Counted from the first letter of the stretch, positions 1 through 27,205 are shown. The stretch: DNA of 64,000 nucleotides from Aporrectodea caliginosa (GCA_020284085.1 JACEVL010000773.1:150001-214000), one strand, 5' to 3'. Notes: a model not told the origin generated them from the sequence alone. A program made the numbers and translations.

Positions 1-392
1 AGAAACTGAAACAATAGGCATATAGAAACTGAAACAATAGGCCTATAGAAACTGAAACAATAGGCACATAGAAACTGAAAAAATAGGCATATAGAAACTG
101 AAACAATAGGCCTATAGAAACTGAAACAATAGGCCTATAGAAACTGAAACAATAGGCCTATAGAAACTGAAACAATAGGCCTATAGAAACTGAAAGAGTA
201 GGCCTATAGAAACTGAAACAGTAGGCCTATAGAAACTGAAACAATCGGCCTATAGAAACTGAAACAATAGGCATATAGAAACTGAAACAATCGGCCTATA
301 GAAACTGAAACAATAGGCATATAGAAACTGAAACAATAGGCCTATAGAAACTGAAACAATAGGCCTATAGAAACTGAAACAATAGGCCTACA
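1..392. repeat. 23-bp satellite array at window edge
   Basis: About 17 head-to-tail copies of a 23-bp unit (AGAAACTGAAACAATAGGCC followed by TAT) run from the first base to about 392. Copies differ by one or two bases (GGCATAT, GGCACAT, ATCGGCC). There are no spacers between copies, so this is satellite DNA and not a CRISPR array. It continues beyond the left edge, so its true size is unknown. Confidence 0.95.
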
Positions 393-3307
393 CGAATCAC
401 GAAACAATTAAGGTTCAGACAACCCCGTTCAATCGCTCGCAGGACTAGAAGAAACACCCGGGCAGGGTGAGAATTTCCGGGGGTTGGGGTTTGTAGCCTA
501 TAATTAATATATAGCTTTTTAGCTTAGTCGAACTTGGCTGAGAAGGCCTTACGTACGATAAGTGTTGTTGAAAATATTGACACTGGACACATGGTAGTAA
601 ATAGATTAAATTAATATTAAAAATATAAGTCAATTCTGTACAACAATTACAGCAAATCCTATCTACCTATAGTGGCGTATTTAATCTACAATAAATAGAT
701 TATTATGAGGCTTATCTGATTCCCCATTACAAGTGCACGTGGATCCCATGTCGAAGTTATCGTAGAAGAATTCTTGGAGTCTCAAGTCGTAGATACTCGA
801 GGTTCAATCGCTGGTCTCGAATACGTACATCACTTCTCCGTCTTTGAAAGTTAATGTAGCGTAGAAATATCCGAATCCACACGTAGGAAGATAGTCTCAC
901 GCTTTAAATTCCTCACAACTAACCGTCCAATTGGCTCGCAGTTGGCTCCGAATGACGATCGCTCCCAAACAACCTCGCAACAGTAATTCCAGTTGAATGT
1001 TAGTCTTTCCAAGCTTACGCCGGAACGAATGACTTAGCAATCCCACTGTTTTACTCCGTTACACATCCACTTTCTCTCAACAGTAACTACAGCAGAATGA
1101 CAGTCTTTCCTAACTTACGCAGGAACGATTGACTTCAAATCTCGCCGTCTTACTTCATCGAATAATGTCGTGGCAACGCTTCACTACCACTGACGCTCGC
1201 AAGATTAAAGTTCGCTCGAACTTCACTTCGATCGAAACACTTTAAATCCTGGATTCACCGTGATCGCTCCTAATAAAGTCGATCCACGTATATCTCCGCA
1301 ACTCAAACGATGCTGCCGTTTCCTTCCATTCTCGGCAATTCTTTTCACCACTCTTCTCTCTTGAACTTACAACGTCTCAACTGTTATTACCGGTCTTTAA
1401 CCGTCCCTGTGTTTCTATCCACCTAGCGTCATTGGTCGCTTAGCAACATAGCACATCACGTGACATTTAAATTACGTTTAAAAGCCTCTTACCTAGTCTA
1501 ATATTATATTTATTTATCGCCACTACATCTTTTATATATCGCCACTGTAATTGACTAGCTTATACTAGTATTATATTAATTAATTAGTTAAACATGGCAT
1601 TTGATAAGATTTAATCGCTACAGGGTTCAACCCCATAGTCTTTCTTAGGATCCCACACTAAAGTCTACATTTCACACCCAAACTGCACATGACTCACCGT
1701 TTAACCCCTCTCCCTCAAGTTTTTTTACAATTCTCGTACTGCATCCAGGTACCATACTACCACCAGACAGAAGAGTGAGTGAGTGAGTGAAACAACGGAC
1801 AAAGTGACAGTCGCAACCCAAATGTCTAAGAATGGTCCAAAGTCAGAAACAGGTAGAGGTCTTTGGATAGGCCTATAGTCTGAGGCTAAAGAATGAATCA
1901 AGTCTTAAGAAACACCAAATAATTACTAGGTATACATCGTATTCCTGCTAACGGTGGCCTACAACCCTAGAAATGGGGATTCTGTAATACTTCCTTAACA
2001 TACATGATTGTATACAGCTGGATGTTTTCTTCAGCACTTTCTAATAAATTCCCAAAGAAGCTATACATACATGGTCATCTGCATAATGATGACAAAACAA
2101 GTCAGCACAGATTTTAATCATAAGCTTTGATTTGCCAACAAGGTTAACGAATATTCCATATTATTTTGTAAACAATGCCACAAATGGCTTAGATTTATTC
2201 CAAGTAACAAACGCACAGTAGAAAGGCGCTACCCAAATTGAAACACACCCAGTAACATAGCAAAAATGAAAGCAATGTATTAAATATTGACAAAAATTAT
2301 AAATGAAAAGCACAAAATATGAATGATGAATATGAAAATATGAAAATACTAAAACTGATAGACCTTATTAACAAAGGGAGTAAAGGTGAGCGGCCCCTAT
2401 CACTACGGCTAACTGCGCATGCTCCAGTCATTCCGCCTGACAGGAAGTTGCTACAATTTAGGAAACTGAAGATAATAAACTGAATGTAAACATGATACAT
2501 TTGATTCGTCAAATGCGCTGTACCTCAGTAAACGTCTAGGGCGTATTGCTCCTGAGTTGATGGTCTACAAGAGGCGCTATATAAAGTCTCCTAATTAATG
2601 CGTATTTTGGGCTCCACAATATCATGCAATAAATTATAAAGGTTCATGATTAAATCTAATTTTGAAGCGAATCTGTAATTGAGAGTTAAATGAAACAGAA
2701 ATAATAGAATATGACAGTCGGGAATTTCTTAAATTAAAGCAATTTCTAAGTTATAATCTATAAGACTTACTTACAATTTGAGACTTGACTTTATGCTGTG
2801 GCTAAACATATGAGCTAAAGTGGATGAACAACTGCACACATTTGATTAAATAGGCAATCATTTAAATTTCATTTCACTCTTTTCTATGGAGGTTTGAAAA
2901 CCAATCAATCAATCAGTCGACATTTACACAGAAGCGCTCCTGACCCAGGCCAAGCGGGTAAAAGGCAGTTGTCGAAATGTGGAAACTGCGATTTTCTACA
3001 AAAATTAGTTTAATTTAAGTAGCGCCAGTCTATTAAATTCCTTAGCTAAAGGAACTGCTCTTAACGCAGCTGACTAGAACTGTAACATGATTTTGAACAT
3101 CTTTTCCCTCAACAGAACCGAACAACTGGAATTTACTAAATTACACAATCATGCAATAAAATTACTCATCAATTAAGTCTCTATTTCATCGCAGAGGTTA
3201 TAATTGAGGTTTCTGGACTTCCTTCTGCAGTCTGGTGGACGTAGCCCAGAATGCGAAAGGAATTACAGCGCTAAAAAATCGGTTTACGACATCTACTTCC
3301 GGACAAT
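393..3307. other. 3' flank of the granin/PLA2-like gene, no gene seen
   Basis: No coding exon is recognisable. The stretch is AT-rich, unique-looking sequence. Small relics of the LINE terminus family lie at about 2569-2585 (plus orientation) and 2903-2965 (minus orientation, after an AATC tail). The minus-strand gene ending at 3308 should have its 3' UTR here; I did not identify a confident polyadenylation site. Confidence 0.5.
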
Positions 3308-18207
<14,900 letters not shown>

Positions 18208-18232
18208 CGCAACAGAAAGTCCTCGATTTCGC
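18208..18232 (-). promoter_or_regulatory. Short 5' UTR part of exon 1 with upstream 3' splice site
   Basis: Immediately 5' of the start codon the minus strand reads CTTTTATTGTAG then GCGAAATCGAGG, a good acceptor. So at least one untranslated exon must lie further right. The promoter is therefore not next to the start codon. Confidence 0.5.
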
Positions 18233-18309
18233 CTACAATAAAAGCACACGAAACATTCAACATCAACCTACATCTTCTAATGCAAGGCATTCTAACCAGC
18301 AATCTGAGC

Positions 18310-18750
18310 AATGTATGCTAGCAGCGCATTCTACCAGCAACGCATTCTAACAGCAGAGCATTGTACCAGCAGCGCATTCTACCAGCAGAATATTCTACCA
18401 GCACAGCATTCTTCCAGCACAGCATTCTTCCAGCAAAGCATTCTACCAGCAGAACATTCTACTAGCAGCGCATTCGCCCAGCAACGCATTCTACCAGCAG
18501 AACATTCTACCAGCACAGCATTCTACCAGCAGCGCATTGTGCCAGCAGAGCATTCTACCAGCAGAACATTCTACCAGCAGAACATTCTACCAGCAACGTA
18601 TTCTACCAGCAGAGAATTTCACCCGCAGCGCATTTTACCAGTAAAGCATTTTACAAGTAGGTCTAATGCATTGTACTGCACTGTATTCCACCAGCAACGC
18701 GTGCTACAAGTGATGTATTCTACCGCAATGTATTCCACCAGCAAAGCATG
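18310..18750 (+). repeat. 16-bp minisatellite, GCATTCTACCAGCA core
   Basis: About 25 copies of a 16-bp unit (GCGCATTCTACCAGCA and variants AA, GA or CA at the start), degenerating after 18620. It lies just 5' of the granin/PLA2-like gene's first coding exon. The open frame through it is a by-product. Confidence 0.93.
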
Positions 18751-19446
18751 CTACCTGGAGCGCATATTAATCACAAATTGATCAATCTGTTTTCATAAGA
18801 AATTTACTATGCGTCCCTATCTGAGTCATGGTTCTCTTTTAAACGGTCGTATCTGAAGCATAAACATCATAATGACAGCAATTCCAAGAAGTCTACTCAT
18901 CCTGTAGGTCGGGGGCAGACATAATACGTCAATTTTAGTACTCAATATAAAACATCTGGTTTCGAAATTTGGCGGTGAGGCTCAACGTTGATGCAATGAA
19001 GTGTAAATACGCTATAACATTCAGATATATTGATAAATTTATAAATACATACATGCGTAAGTAAATGCAAAATTACAAACACAATCTTGGTAGCAAGACG
19101 GAATAACATTCCAAATTGCACCATACTTCTTATTTCTTCATTTCTTTTTACTAACTTGCTTATTTCTTATTTCGTCATTTCTTATTTCTTCGTTTCCTTC
19201 AATATATTACCCTACGGTCCCCACCTTAAAAGATTTTCTTTTTCTCTTCCGATCAACTCCAACTTTTCTAAGTCTACTTGTTAGGTGTACAAATCATAAT
19301 TCACACATTTCTCTTCCTGCTTTTCGACCGTTTCTCATCTGTTTTACATACTTGGCTTTTCATTTCTGATTCATACAGGTGAAAGCTTATTGTTTTTCCT
19401 CATACTATTCCTCCTTTCCTCCGTCCTCTGTGGCTATTACACCACT
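18751..19446. other. Intergenic, nothing recognised
   Basis: AT-rich unique-looking DNA, with CTT/TTTCTT-rich bias near 19130-19210. No gene or element seen. Confidence 0.4.
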
Positions 19447-19454
19447 TTCATTAT

Positions 19455-19847
19455 CAGTGGCGTACCGTACGGGGGGCAGAGGGGGCGAGTCGCCCCGGGC
19501 GGCACTTCAGCAGGGCGGCAAAATAGGGTTGAAGAAAAATAAAAGGAGTGAATGCAGACAAAAATAGAAAAAGTATAAGAGAAAGTAATAAAAAGTAGAC
19601 AAACAAGGAAGGAAAGGAAGAAAAATAATCCAATAAATAGCATACAGTGGCGTAATGAGGGGGCGGCCCCGGGCGCAGGACAGGGCGGCTTCTGACAATT
19701 ATAGCAAAAGAGGGGAAAGCAAAAAAAAGGTCCTCAGAATTTTGGCGGAAGCAATAAAGAAAATTTTCCGGAAATTCCAAAATTAAGGCCAAGGGCGGGC
19801 ATTTTGGGCCGTCGCCCCGGGCGGCATTTGAGCTCCGTACGCCACTG
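19455..19847 (+). mobile_element. hAT MITE, 393 bp, with internal second left end
   Basis: Ends CAGTGGCGTACCGTACGG and, inverted, CAGTGGCGTACGGAGC. The exact 8-bp duplication TTCATTAT lies at 19447-19454 and 19848-19855. A second left-end copy CAGTGGCGTAATGAGGG starts at 19645, so it is composite or nested. GGGCGG clusters lie near both ends. Confidence 0.9.
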
Positions 19848-19855
19848 TTCATTAT

Positions 19856-20640
19856 TGTTTTCCGTCACGATTATGCTCCTCTAAAATGCAAAAACTGTAA
19901 ATGTGCGCGTTATCTTTTTATAGCAAGCATGACATTGACCCTGTTCATTCTTTATTTTATCTGCCCGTTGAAATGGGTGCCACGTCATGTAAGATCCTGT
20001 TGGAGACGGACCGTGCTAGTTCAAGAATCAGCTATCTGAAAAATAAACCACGATCGGTAGGCGAACCGACGCTCTCTTGAAAAAAAACATATTTGCCTTC
20101 CCTCTTATAATAGAAACACCTGCGTGGGCCTTACTGTGCGTTTTCCAGCCAGCGAAATTCCTGTTTTTGTAAGCCTTATGCCATACTTCCGTTCCGCAGA
20201 GATAATCCACATCCACACTAATAGACATAAGCCGAGGAAATCTTCTTTCACTTTGAACGGCTCAAAGGCAAACTCTTGCTTCTTCTCCACAAAACCTTAA
20301 AAACTCTTTGACTTCCAAAGGCGGCGGAAACATGGAAACATCACACGAGGCAACACACGAACAATCTGCCTTACTTTGGAAAGTGTCCTCAATGACACAG
20401 ACATGCTTGCTTATTGTTAAAAGTAATGTATGGAAAGAGATAAATTATCGTAGTAGCCAATATAACTTGCGAACCAGACCGCATGACTTTAAACTCCCGG
20501 CTAAAGACGATACTAATTAATTAATCCCAGGATTCTTTACAGACGATAATACCATTTCTATTTACCATCTTTCATCCTTATTGATAGGCCCTACTGTTTG
20601 TAACTTATTGCTGTTTGTCATTCAGAACTATTAAACGAAT
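19856..20640. other. Intergenic, nothing recognised
   Basis: No recognisable exon or element. Short open frames show no motif. Confidence 0.35.

Positions 20641-20642
<2 letters not shown>

Positions 20643-20694
<52 letters not shown>
20643..20694. repeat. TA dinucleotide repeat
   Basis: Uninterrupted TA run of about 50 bp. Confidence 0.95.
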
Positions 20695-20695
<1 letters not shown>

Positions 20696-20699
20696 CATC

Positions 20700-21330
20700 A
20701 TAAATCGCCAGAATGCTCATAATTATAGACATCACTTCGACTGCCTGGTTGTAAAAAACAACTGGTTTGGCATACATGTCATAGCGCCTGAAGTCTGCAT
20801 TATTTGATAGTGTCTTCACTGGTTCGGGTCGGTAGCGCCACTGATGAGTTTATTCTTGCTTTATTATAAATGCCAGTTAACAATTGCAATTACAATGTCC
20901 AACCAGCAATGTTGTATTGTAGTAATTAGACAAAATCCGCCTGTAAAACAACACCGAATGTGCTTTGAGCGACCGAAAGCAGGCAATAAGCTATCCAGTC
21001 ACGCGCCGGACATAAAGAACCTAAGGCAACCTTATTTCACCCTGTGCGAATGTGTGTTTGTTGACACTGGCAGACGACCCAACTGACCCAGCACAATTTA
21101 TTGGGTAACATCGGCCAATGGACATTTCCGTGGCCAAGCAATCAGAACCTTGTTATCTGGAAGTGGGTTATGCAATGGCGTCTAATGGACTCACCCAAAC
21201 CCACCCACCCACCACCCCTCGGCGTTTTTACTTATGATCCTTCGCATCCCATCATGCTTCTTAATGGAACAACGACGATTGGCTGCAATAAACGCTTCTA
21301 CGCACGAATAACAAGAAAACCTATAGACAC
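20700..21330. other. Intergenic, nothing recognised
   Basis: An 80-codon plus-strand frame at 20844 and others show no family motif. No element ends were found. Confidence 0.35.
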
Positions 21331-21364
21331 GCAAACATACATGCAGACATACATGCAAACATGC

Positions 21365-21722
21365 ACGCAGGCTGACCATCTGACTGACGGGCTCTCTAAC
21401 TGGCTGACTGGTTACTTGACTGGCTGACTGGCTAAATGCGTTGGATTACTAACTGGCTAGCTGACTGCCTGACTGATTGACTGACTAAAGACTGACTAAA
21501 GACTGACTGACTGACTGACTGACTGACTGACTGACTGACTGACTGACTGACTGACTGACTGACTAAAGACTGACTGACTGACTGACTGACTGACTGACTG
21601 ACTGACTGAAGACTGACTGACTGGCTGGCTGCGGTGGGTGACTGACTGGCTGACTGACTGACTGACTGATTGGCTAACTGACCGACCTTCCGACTGACTG
21701 ATTGCGATGGATGACTGACTAA
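21365..21722 (+). repeat. GACT tetranucleotide array
   Basis: GACTGACT runs with GACTAAAGACT interruptions and GGCT variants. Frames rich in SVSQ on the other strand are shadows. Confidence 0.93.
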
Positions 21723-22014
21723 TAACCATCTACAGTTAAACCGAGAGACAGGCAGAGACAAAGGTTGATTGGCCAATGCAATAATGGCTCTGCAATAATC
21801 GCCTTCAGTGCTGAAGAGATGCGAAGCGGCGTCTGAGGCTCCGAGGAATGGGAAACAATCGTCAGATGGCGCTGCATCAGAACGAAGCAAACGAGACTCT
21901 GCATGGACAAAGTTAACTCATGGCAGAATAGAAGCAGACAGGCGCACGAACGATGAAACACTGAAGAGTATGATTAGCCTAATAACTGTGGACAAATCAC
22001 CTGTGTTTTCGAAT

Positions 22015-22290
22015 CTATTTGCCACATGACTAAGGTTCTACGGATACATTGACCACGTGATTAAGGTCCTTCGAAATTTCGAATGCGTTGGCCACATTAC
22101 TAAAGTCCTTCGAATACATTGGCCACGTGATTAAGATCCTTCGGATGCATTGGCCACGTGATTAAGATCCTTCGAAAGCAATAGCCACGTGGCTAATGTC
22201 CTTCGAATACATTTGCTACATGACTAATATCCTTCGAATACATTAGCCACGTGACTAAGGTCCTTCGAATGCATTGCTTACATGACTAAG
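22015..22290 (+). repeat. 31-bp minisatellite carrying an E-box in most copies
   Basis: About nine copies of CATTGGCCACGTGATTAAGG and TCCTTCGAATA. Most copies keep CACGTG, the palindromic E-box core bound by bHLH-ZIP factors (family knowledge); others have CACATG or CATGAC. Confidence 0.88.
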
Positions 22291-22751
22291 GTCATGATGC
22301 AACGCAGTTGGACGACGTTCAAACACTTGCCAAGAGCTATCATGACTCGCTGTAGTGTACCAACTGCAATAAAAAAAGTCCCGAATATCGTCAGCATTCT
22401 GTTGACACAACTCACAACTAGAAATTCCAGTTGGTCTATACACTGCTCCATAGTTTCCCATTCGTACCAGTCGCCATGTTCGACTTCAATGCACAAAATC
22501 GCTACTTTGTGGTGTTTGCTCTAATATAGGCCTAGTTTCGTTCGTTTGTTCAATCTGTATTCCTGCGCGTTTTCGAGAAATAATTGTTTTTCGTGGCATT
22601 CGATGATGTTTGTTTGGACGGTCTGTCGACAAACTCGGTGCCATGTTGACCCATGGATCTGACCACACCGTGCATTCGCCCCATGTATCATCCATCGTAT
22701 GTCGTTCAAGGCCATGACCGTTTGGACAATGTTGAACTCTGTAACGGCCAC
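22291..22751. other. Intergenic, no assigned content
   Basis: Overlapping short frames on both strands without recognisable motif. No repeat ends seen. Confidence 0.3.
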
Positions 22752-22756
22752 ACGGC

Positions 22757-22980
22757 AGTCAATCAATCAATCAATCAATCAGAATTTATATAGCGCCCCT
22801 TCAAGATCCCTACTCAGAGGCGCTCCCGACCCAGGCCATACGGAAGAATGCAGTCTTCAGCAGTTGGTGAAACTGAGAACAGTTTGGAAGGTGTCGTAAG
22901 AGTAGTGATAGAGTAGTAGGCGGGTCTATTCATATCGTATATCCTATTACAGTCTTATTATCATTTTAGAACATTGTATC
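22757..22980. mobile_element. Two LINE 3' fragments in opposite orientation
   Basis: 22757-22870 is a minus-orientation terminus (AATC tail, then AATTTATATAGCGCCCC). 22900-22980 is a plus-orientation 3' UTR piece (AGTAGTAGGCGGGTCTA to TTTTAGAACATTGTATC) that is the inverse of 23898-23991. Confidence 0.7.
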
Positions 22981-22988
22981 GGTTAGGC

Positions 22989-23355
22989 CAGTGCTTCCCA
23001 AACTTTTCAGTGTCGCGGACCGGTAGGAATTTTCCCACCGGTGCCCAATTTATTAACTATTTCTCTTTTTCACATAAATTGCTCAAACTATGTATTAAAA
23101 TTGATTTAAATGCATGCTTAGCCAATTCTATGACTCTATTGCCCTTTATATACATGTATATGCTAGTCTAATAAGTGTTTTTGTTATAACTTATGATTAT
23201 TATGAAATTATTAATTTATATGAACAATATGGTGCGATCATTGCTTGACTCCGAGAGAATTTGACCAGTTTCTTGACTCACTTTTGCGGACCGGCAACTG
23301 CATGAGGGCTCGCGGACCGGTACCGGTCCGCGGACCACCACTTTGGGAAGCACTG
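22989..23355 (+). mobile_element. hAT MITE, 367 bp
   Basis: Ends CAGTGCTTCCCAAACTTTT and, inverted, CAGTGCTTCCCAAAGTGG. The exact 8-bp duplication GGTTAGGC lies at 22981-22988 and 23356-23363. GCGGACCGG motifs are clustered at both ends. No coding capacity. Confidence 0.92.
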
Positions 23356-23363
23356 GGTTAGGC

Positions 23364-23830
23364 CACTATATTATATAATTTTAAGCTACATTACGTCATG
23401 CGATCTTATGGAAAACGCCTCCAATATAAAAAGCAACCAATCAAAACGGACATCAGTACAGTCGGATTCTGCTGTCGATGGTATCTGGTCAAGGAGGTTC
23501 AGCCTTCTGCAGGATGATCATATGCAGTCAGTCCAGAAAGCTGTCATCCGAACCATCATGGATTTGTGGAAGCTAACGTTACATGCCACAGATCCTGTTT
23601 TACAAAGTCAGTCCTGTGTCGTGCCTCTTTAATCGGCATTGGATGTCCGCTATATACTGTGCATGGTTCTTTTCTGTCGACGGCCTTTTGATTTCCGCTG
23701 TGTCAAAAATTCTAAAGACAGCACGCCGACCTCAACCATTCGCTCAACTCTCAACTAAGGAATGAACGGTGGATGGGCGAACCCGTGTTTTGCGGGCGCT
23801 TCATGCGAATCGGAGCCATGCATGTCCAGT
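23364..23830. other. Intergenic, unassigned
   Basis: A 74-codon frame at 23408-23632 shows no motif I can name. Nothing else seen. Confidence 0.3.
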
Positions 23831-23834
23831 ATTG

Positions 23835-24000
23835 TATTGTATTTATAAATTTATAAAGCGCCTCTCACAGCGAACACCAATCAGAGGCGCTCACAGATAC
23901 AATGTTCTAAAATGATAATAATATACATGCATAATTGCTTAGGATATATACGATATGATTAGACCCGCCTACTACTAGCTATATATCACTACCGTGTGGC
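23835..24000 (-). mobile_element. LINE 3' UTR relic with ATACA tail
   Basis: Minus orientation: body containing AGTAGGCGGGTCTAATCAT, terminus AGAGGCGCTTTATAAATTTA, then ATACA repeats. Same subfamily as 25775-26520 and inverted relative to 22900-22980. Confidence 0.75.
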
Positions 24001-24232
24001 CACATGTGCAGTATACCTTTAGCGCCAAGCGGGTTTTGAATGTATAACAAAAGTCAGTCGTTTGTTGTCTGCAAGAAACTGAAAGCATAAACCTTTCCCA
24101 TGATTTACTGCAGACAGACGTTTTCTTTTTGAACTTAACCATCATTCAGGCTATAGCGACTAACACCTTTGAGAAATTCAGCTACATGTTATAGAAATGT
24201 TCATATATAGAAACGGATGCATCAACGCATGC

Positions 24233-24235
<3 letters not shown>

Positions 24236-24291
<56 letters not shown>

Positions 24292-24420
24292 ATACATACA
24301 TGCATAGTTGCATACATAGATACATGCATTCATACATGCATTAATACATATATAATATATACATACAATGCATAATTGCATACATACATGCATTCATACA
24401 TGCATTCATACATACATAAT
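24236..24420. repeat. AC dinucleotide run and degenerate ATAC/GCAT repeats
   Basis: Pure AC at 24243-24282 between TA runs, then degenerate ATACATGCAT motifs to about 24440. Confidence 0.9.
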
Positions 24421-24479
24421 AAATATATAAATACATGCATGCATATAATTATATAAATATAAATTATGTATGAAGATAA

Positions 24480-25110
24480 CACCTGTGTATTACCAATGAC
24501 TGTTACAAGCAGAACTGTTGCAAACGATCATGAATACTCCGCAAAGCTGAAGAGATTGGGCAACAAGCAGGAGACGAGAAAACGGTGTTAAGCTGGTTCT
24601 TTCAAGTGTTCAAAGTGCAAGTACGAGTATAAGCAAGAGTACTTATAGATACGAAGTACAGGTAGAAATACTTTTCCATCAGGTACCGGTACCGATAAGT
24701 ACGCGTATATTAAAGGGGAAGTAATAGCAAACAAGACGTCAGTAAATATCAATATTCGATGCTAAATAATAAGCTACTTAACGGTTGTATGTGTTCTCAT
24801 CTCTCAGATGTCTAATGGATGCAGATGTTAATAGAGGGCAAAAGACCCAGGCCTATGTATCAAGCGGAGAAATGGACCCAACGATGGTTTGATCATGTTA
24901 TCAGCTGACTGAATCACACACACTGCACTACATGTCAGATGCAAAGGAAAACAGAAGGATGACGATGAAACTGCGTTGGATGGAAAATAAGCATGGAGAC
25001 ACATAGCCAGACGGTAATTAGGAGTAAAGACGAGAAGGCACTGGATATGATATGACAAGGATTGAAAAGAATGCATAATCAGTTATTCGTACCCATCGCT
25101 GCAAAAATGG
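24480..25110. other. Intergenic, possibly a decayed retroelement 3' end
   Basis: 24830-25090 translates in plus frames to scattered residues (KLRWMENKHG) reminiscent of LINE ORF2 ends and is followed by a GAT array like the relic at 3975. The resemblance is weak. Confidence 0.25.
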
Positions 25111-25130
25111 TTGGACTCAGGAAATGATGA

Positions 25131-25136
25131 CGGTGG

Positions 25137-25200
<64 letters not shown>

Positions 25201-25440
25201 AATAAGGACGAGGGTGAGGACGTGGTGATGATAATGATGACGATGGTGGTGGTGGTGGTGGTGGTGGTGGTGGTGGTGGTGGTGGTGATGATGATTATGA
25301 TGATAGTGGTGATTGTGGTGGTGATGGTGAGGACGAGGTGATGATGATGATGATTATGATGATGATGGTGGTGATGGTGAGGACGAGGTGATGATAATGA
25401 TAATGATGATGACGACGACGACGACGATGATGATGATGAA
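25131..25440 (+). repeat. GAT / GGT trinucleotide array
   Basis: GAT at 25136-25200, GGT at 25243-25287, then mixed GAT, GGT and GAC to 25438. Confidence 0.95.
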
Positions 25441-25774
25441 CTCTCTCCGTGATGCTCTTAAAATTAATTCAGACTCCAACAGATACTCGTGTTCTAAATC
25501 CTTATAAATTCCAGCCATATTGTGCTGCTTCGCGCAGTTGACCGTCTAATCATGGGACAATCCAGCGATGACAATTTAAGCCCTAACGCCAAAGATAGAT
25601 CGAAAAACCGGACTGACCTAAGCTTCACCTTTTAACACTCAGGTCGGCATAACTGTCGGCACATTGAGAAATCTTGCAAATGAGCAGTATAAATATCTAG
25701 TCATATACTAAGTGGACAGGAAAACACACAGGCTTAAGTGGTAATGTGTATTCAGTTAGATCATTAGTGTGGCT

Positions 25775-26520
25775 TTTAATTCATTGTATCGTATTGTATT
25801 GCATCTATCAATTTGTATAGCGCCTCTCGCAGTGCACACCAATCAGAGGCGCTCCCAGTGCAAAAGACCCAGAGAAAATAAAGAAGTCTTGAGACGACGA
25901 AAAGAGGCACTTGGCCCACCAGTTAATAAACAGGAACGAGTCAAAGGAGGAAGCTGGTTCTATAGTGCAAGGCCAATGAAGGCAAATTATGCTCGCGATT
26001 TAGCCATAGAAGTTCTCGCTCGCAGGACAAAGAGATCATGCCGTTTTAATGAGCGTAGCGGGCGAAGAGAAGTAGCCGAGGCCGGCAGCCGGATAAGGTC
26101 ACACAGATACTTGGGAGCTTGGCCAGTACACGACCGGTAGATTAAAGAAAGTATCTTGAGCTGAACCTGAGCAGTAATAGGGAGCCAATGAAGGTGGTCA
26201 AACATGAAAGCAGATATGTGGGATGAGCGAGGAAGTCGAGCTATTAGTCTGGCCGCAGAATTTAGAACAGACTGAAGAGGAGAGAGACGAACCTTTGGGA
26301 GACCAACCAAGAGAGAATTACAGTAATCGATCCGAGAGCAGACGAAGGCATGGACAATTATAGGTAAAGACAGAGGAGGAGATGTTCTTTCATAACTAAC
26401 AGCAATGTGTCGGCTTTCAAAAGCGTTGCATACTTTGCGCGTACACTTTGCATGATCTTGCAGACTACAGTGTAGTCCTAAATGTTCTCTGCTTCGACTT
26501 CTTTCCGAAGCCATGGTCAT
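25775..26520 (-). pseudogene. LINE ORF2 C-terminal region with 3' terminus (CR1/L2-like)
   Basis: The longest retroelement coding relic. A minus-strand frame (26520 to 25990) contains HAFVCSRIDYCNSLLVGLPK, a LNSAARLIARLPRSSHISAF block, LHWLPITAQVQLKILSLIYR and APKYLCDLI. These are the linker motifs after the reverse transcriptase palm in CR1/L2-type elements (SRxDYCNSLL...LHWLP...FKI). It runs on into the terminus GCGCTATACAAATTGATAGA and a short ATACA tail. The catalytic palm and endonuclease are absent. Confidence 0.88.
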
Positions 26521-26808
26521 TAATTTTGTCCTGTCCTATCTGCCTCCTTTACCCTCTCTGTCCCCTTCTCTTCCTCTTTCCATGCCTTTCTGCCTGTCTG
26601 TCTGCCTCTCTGCATCTCTCTTCCTCTCCTCTCTCTGTCTCTGTCTGTTTGTCTGTGAGTCTGTCTGTCTGTCTCGCTCTCTGTCTCCCTCTCCCTTATC
26701 ACTCGCTCTCTCTTTCTCTTGATCTGTCTCTCTGTGTGTTTGTGTCTCTCTCTCTTCCTCTGTCTGTCTCTGTCTTCCTCTCCCTTCCTCTGTCTGTCTG
26801 TCTGTCTG

Positions 26809-26907
<99 letters not shown>
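26521..26907. repeat. CT-rich repeat with a pure CT run
   Basis: Degenerate CTGTCTGT and CCTCTC motifs, then pure CT at 26812-26903. Long frames on both strands are shadows. Confidence 0.93.
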
Positions 26908-27104
26908 CTCTGCCTTTCTGTCTGCTTAATCGTTGTCACCCCTTCCTTGTTCTGTCGTTCCGGGTGATGGCTTATTGTCAATATGATGCATGTATGATCG
27001 CATCGCGGCTCTCTTGTCAACCGCAAAGCCAGCCAAGCGCAAATAATTGAATCCAACGATCGCTTAATGACTACCATTACTAATTACTTTGGTTCATTGC
27101 CCAT

Positions 27105-27205
27105 ATTATGCATATATATATATCATATGGTCTATATATATACATAAATCATCTATATGTATATATAGATGGATATATATATATATATATAATTATATGA
27201 TATAT
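27105..27205. repeat. TA-rich simple sequence
   Basis: Repeated TATATATA with ATCATATGG and ATAGATGG interruptions. Confidence 0.8.

Noticed and set aside
1..392. CRISPR-like regular repeat array
   Set aside because: Copies are directly adjacent with no unique spacers, and the context is eukaryotic.
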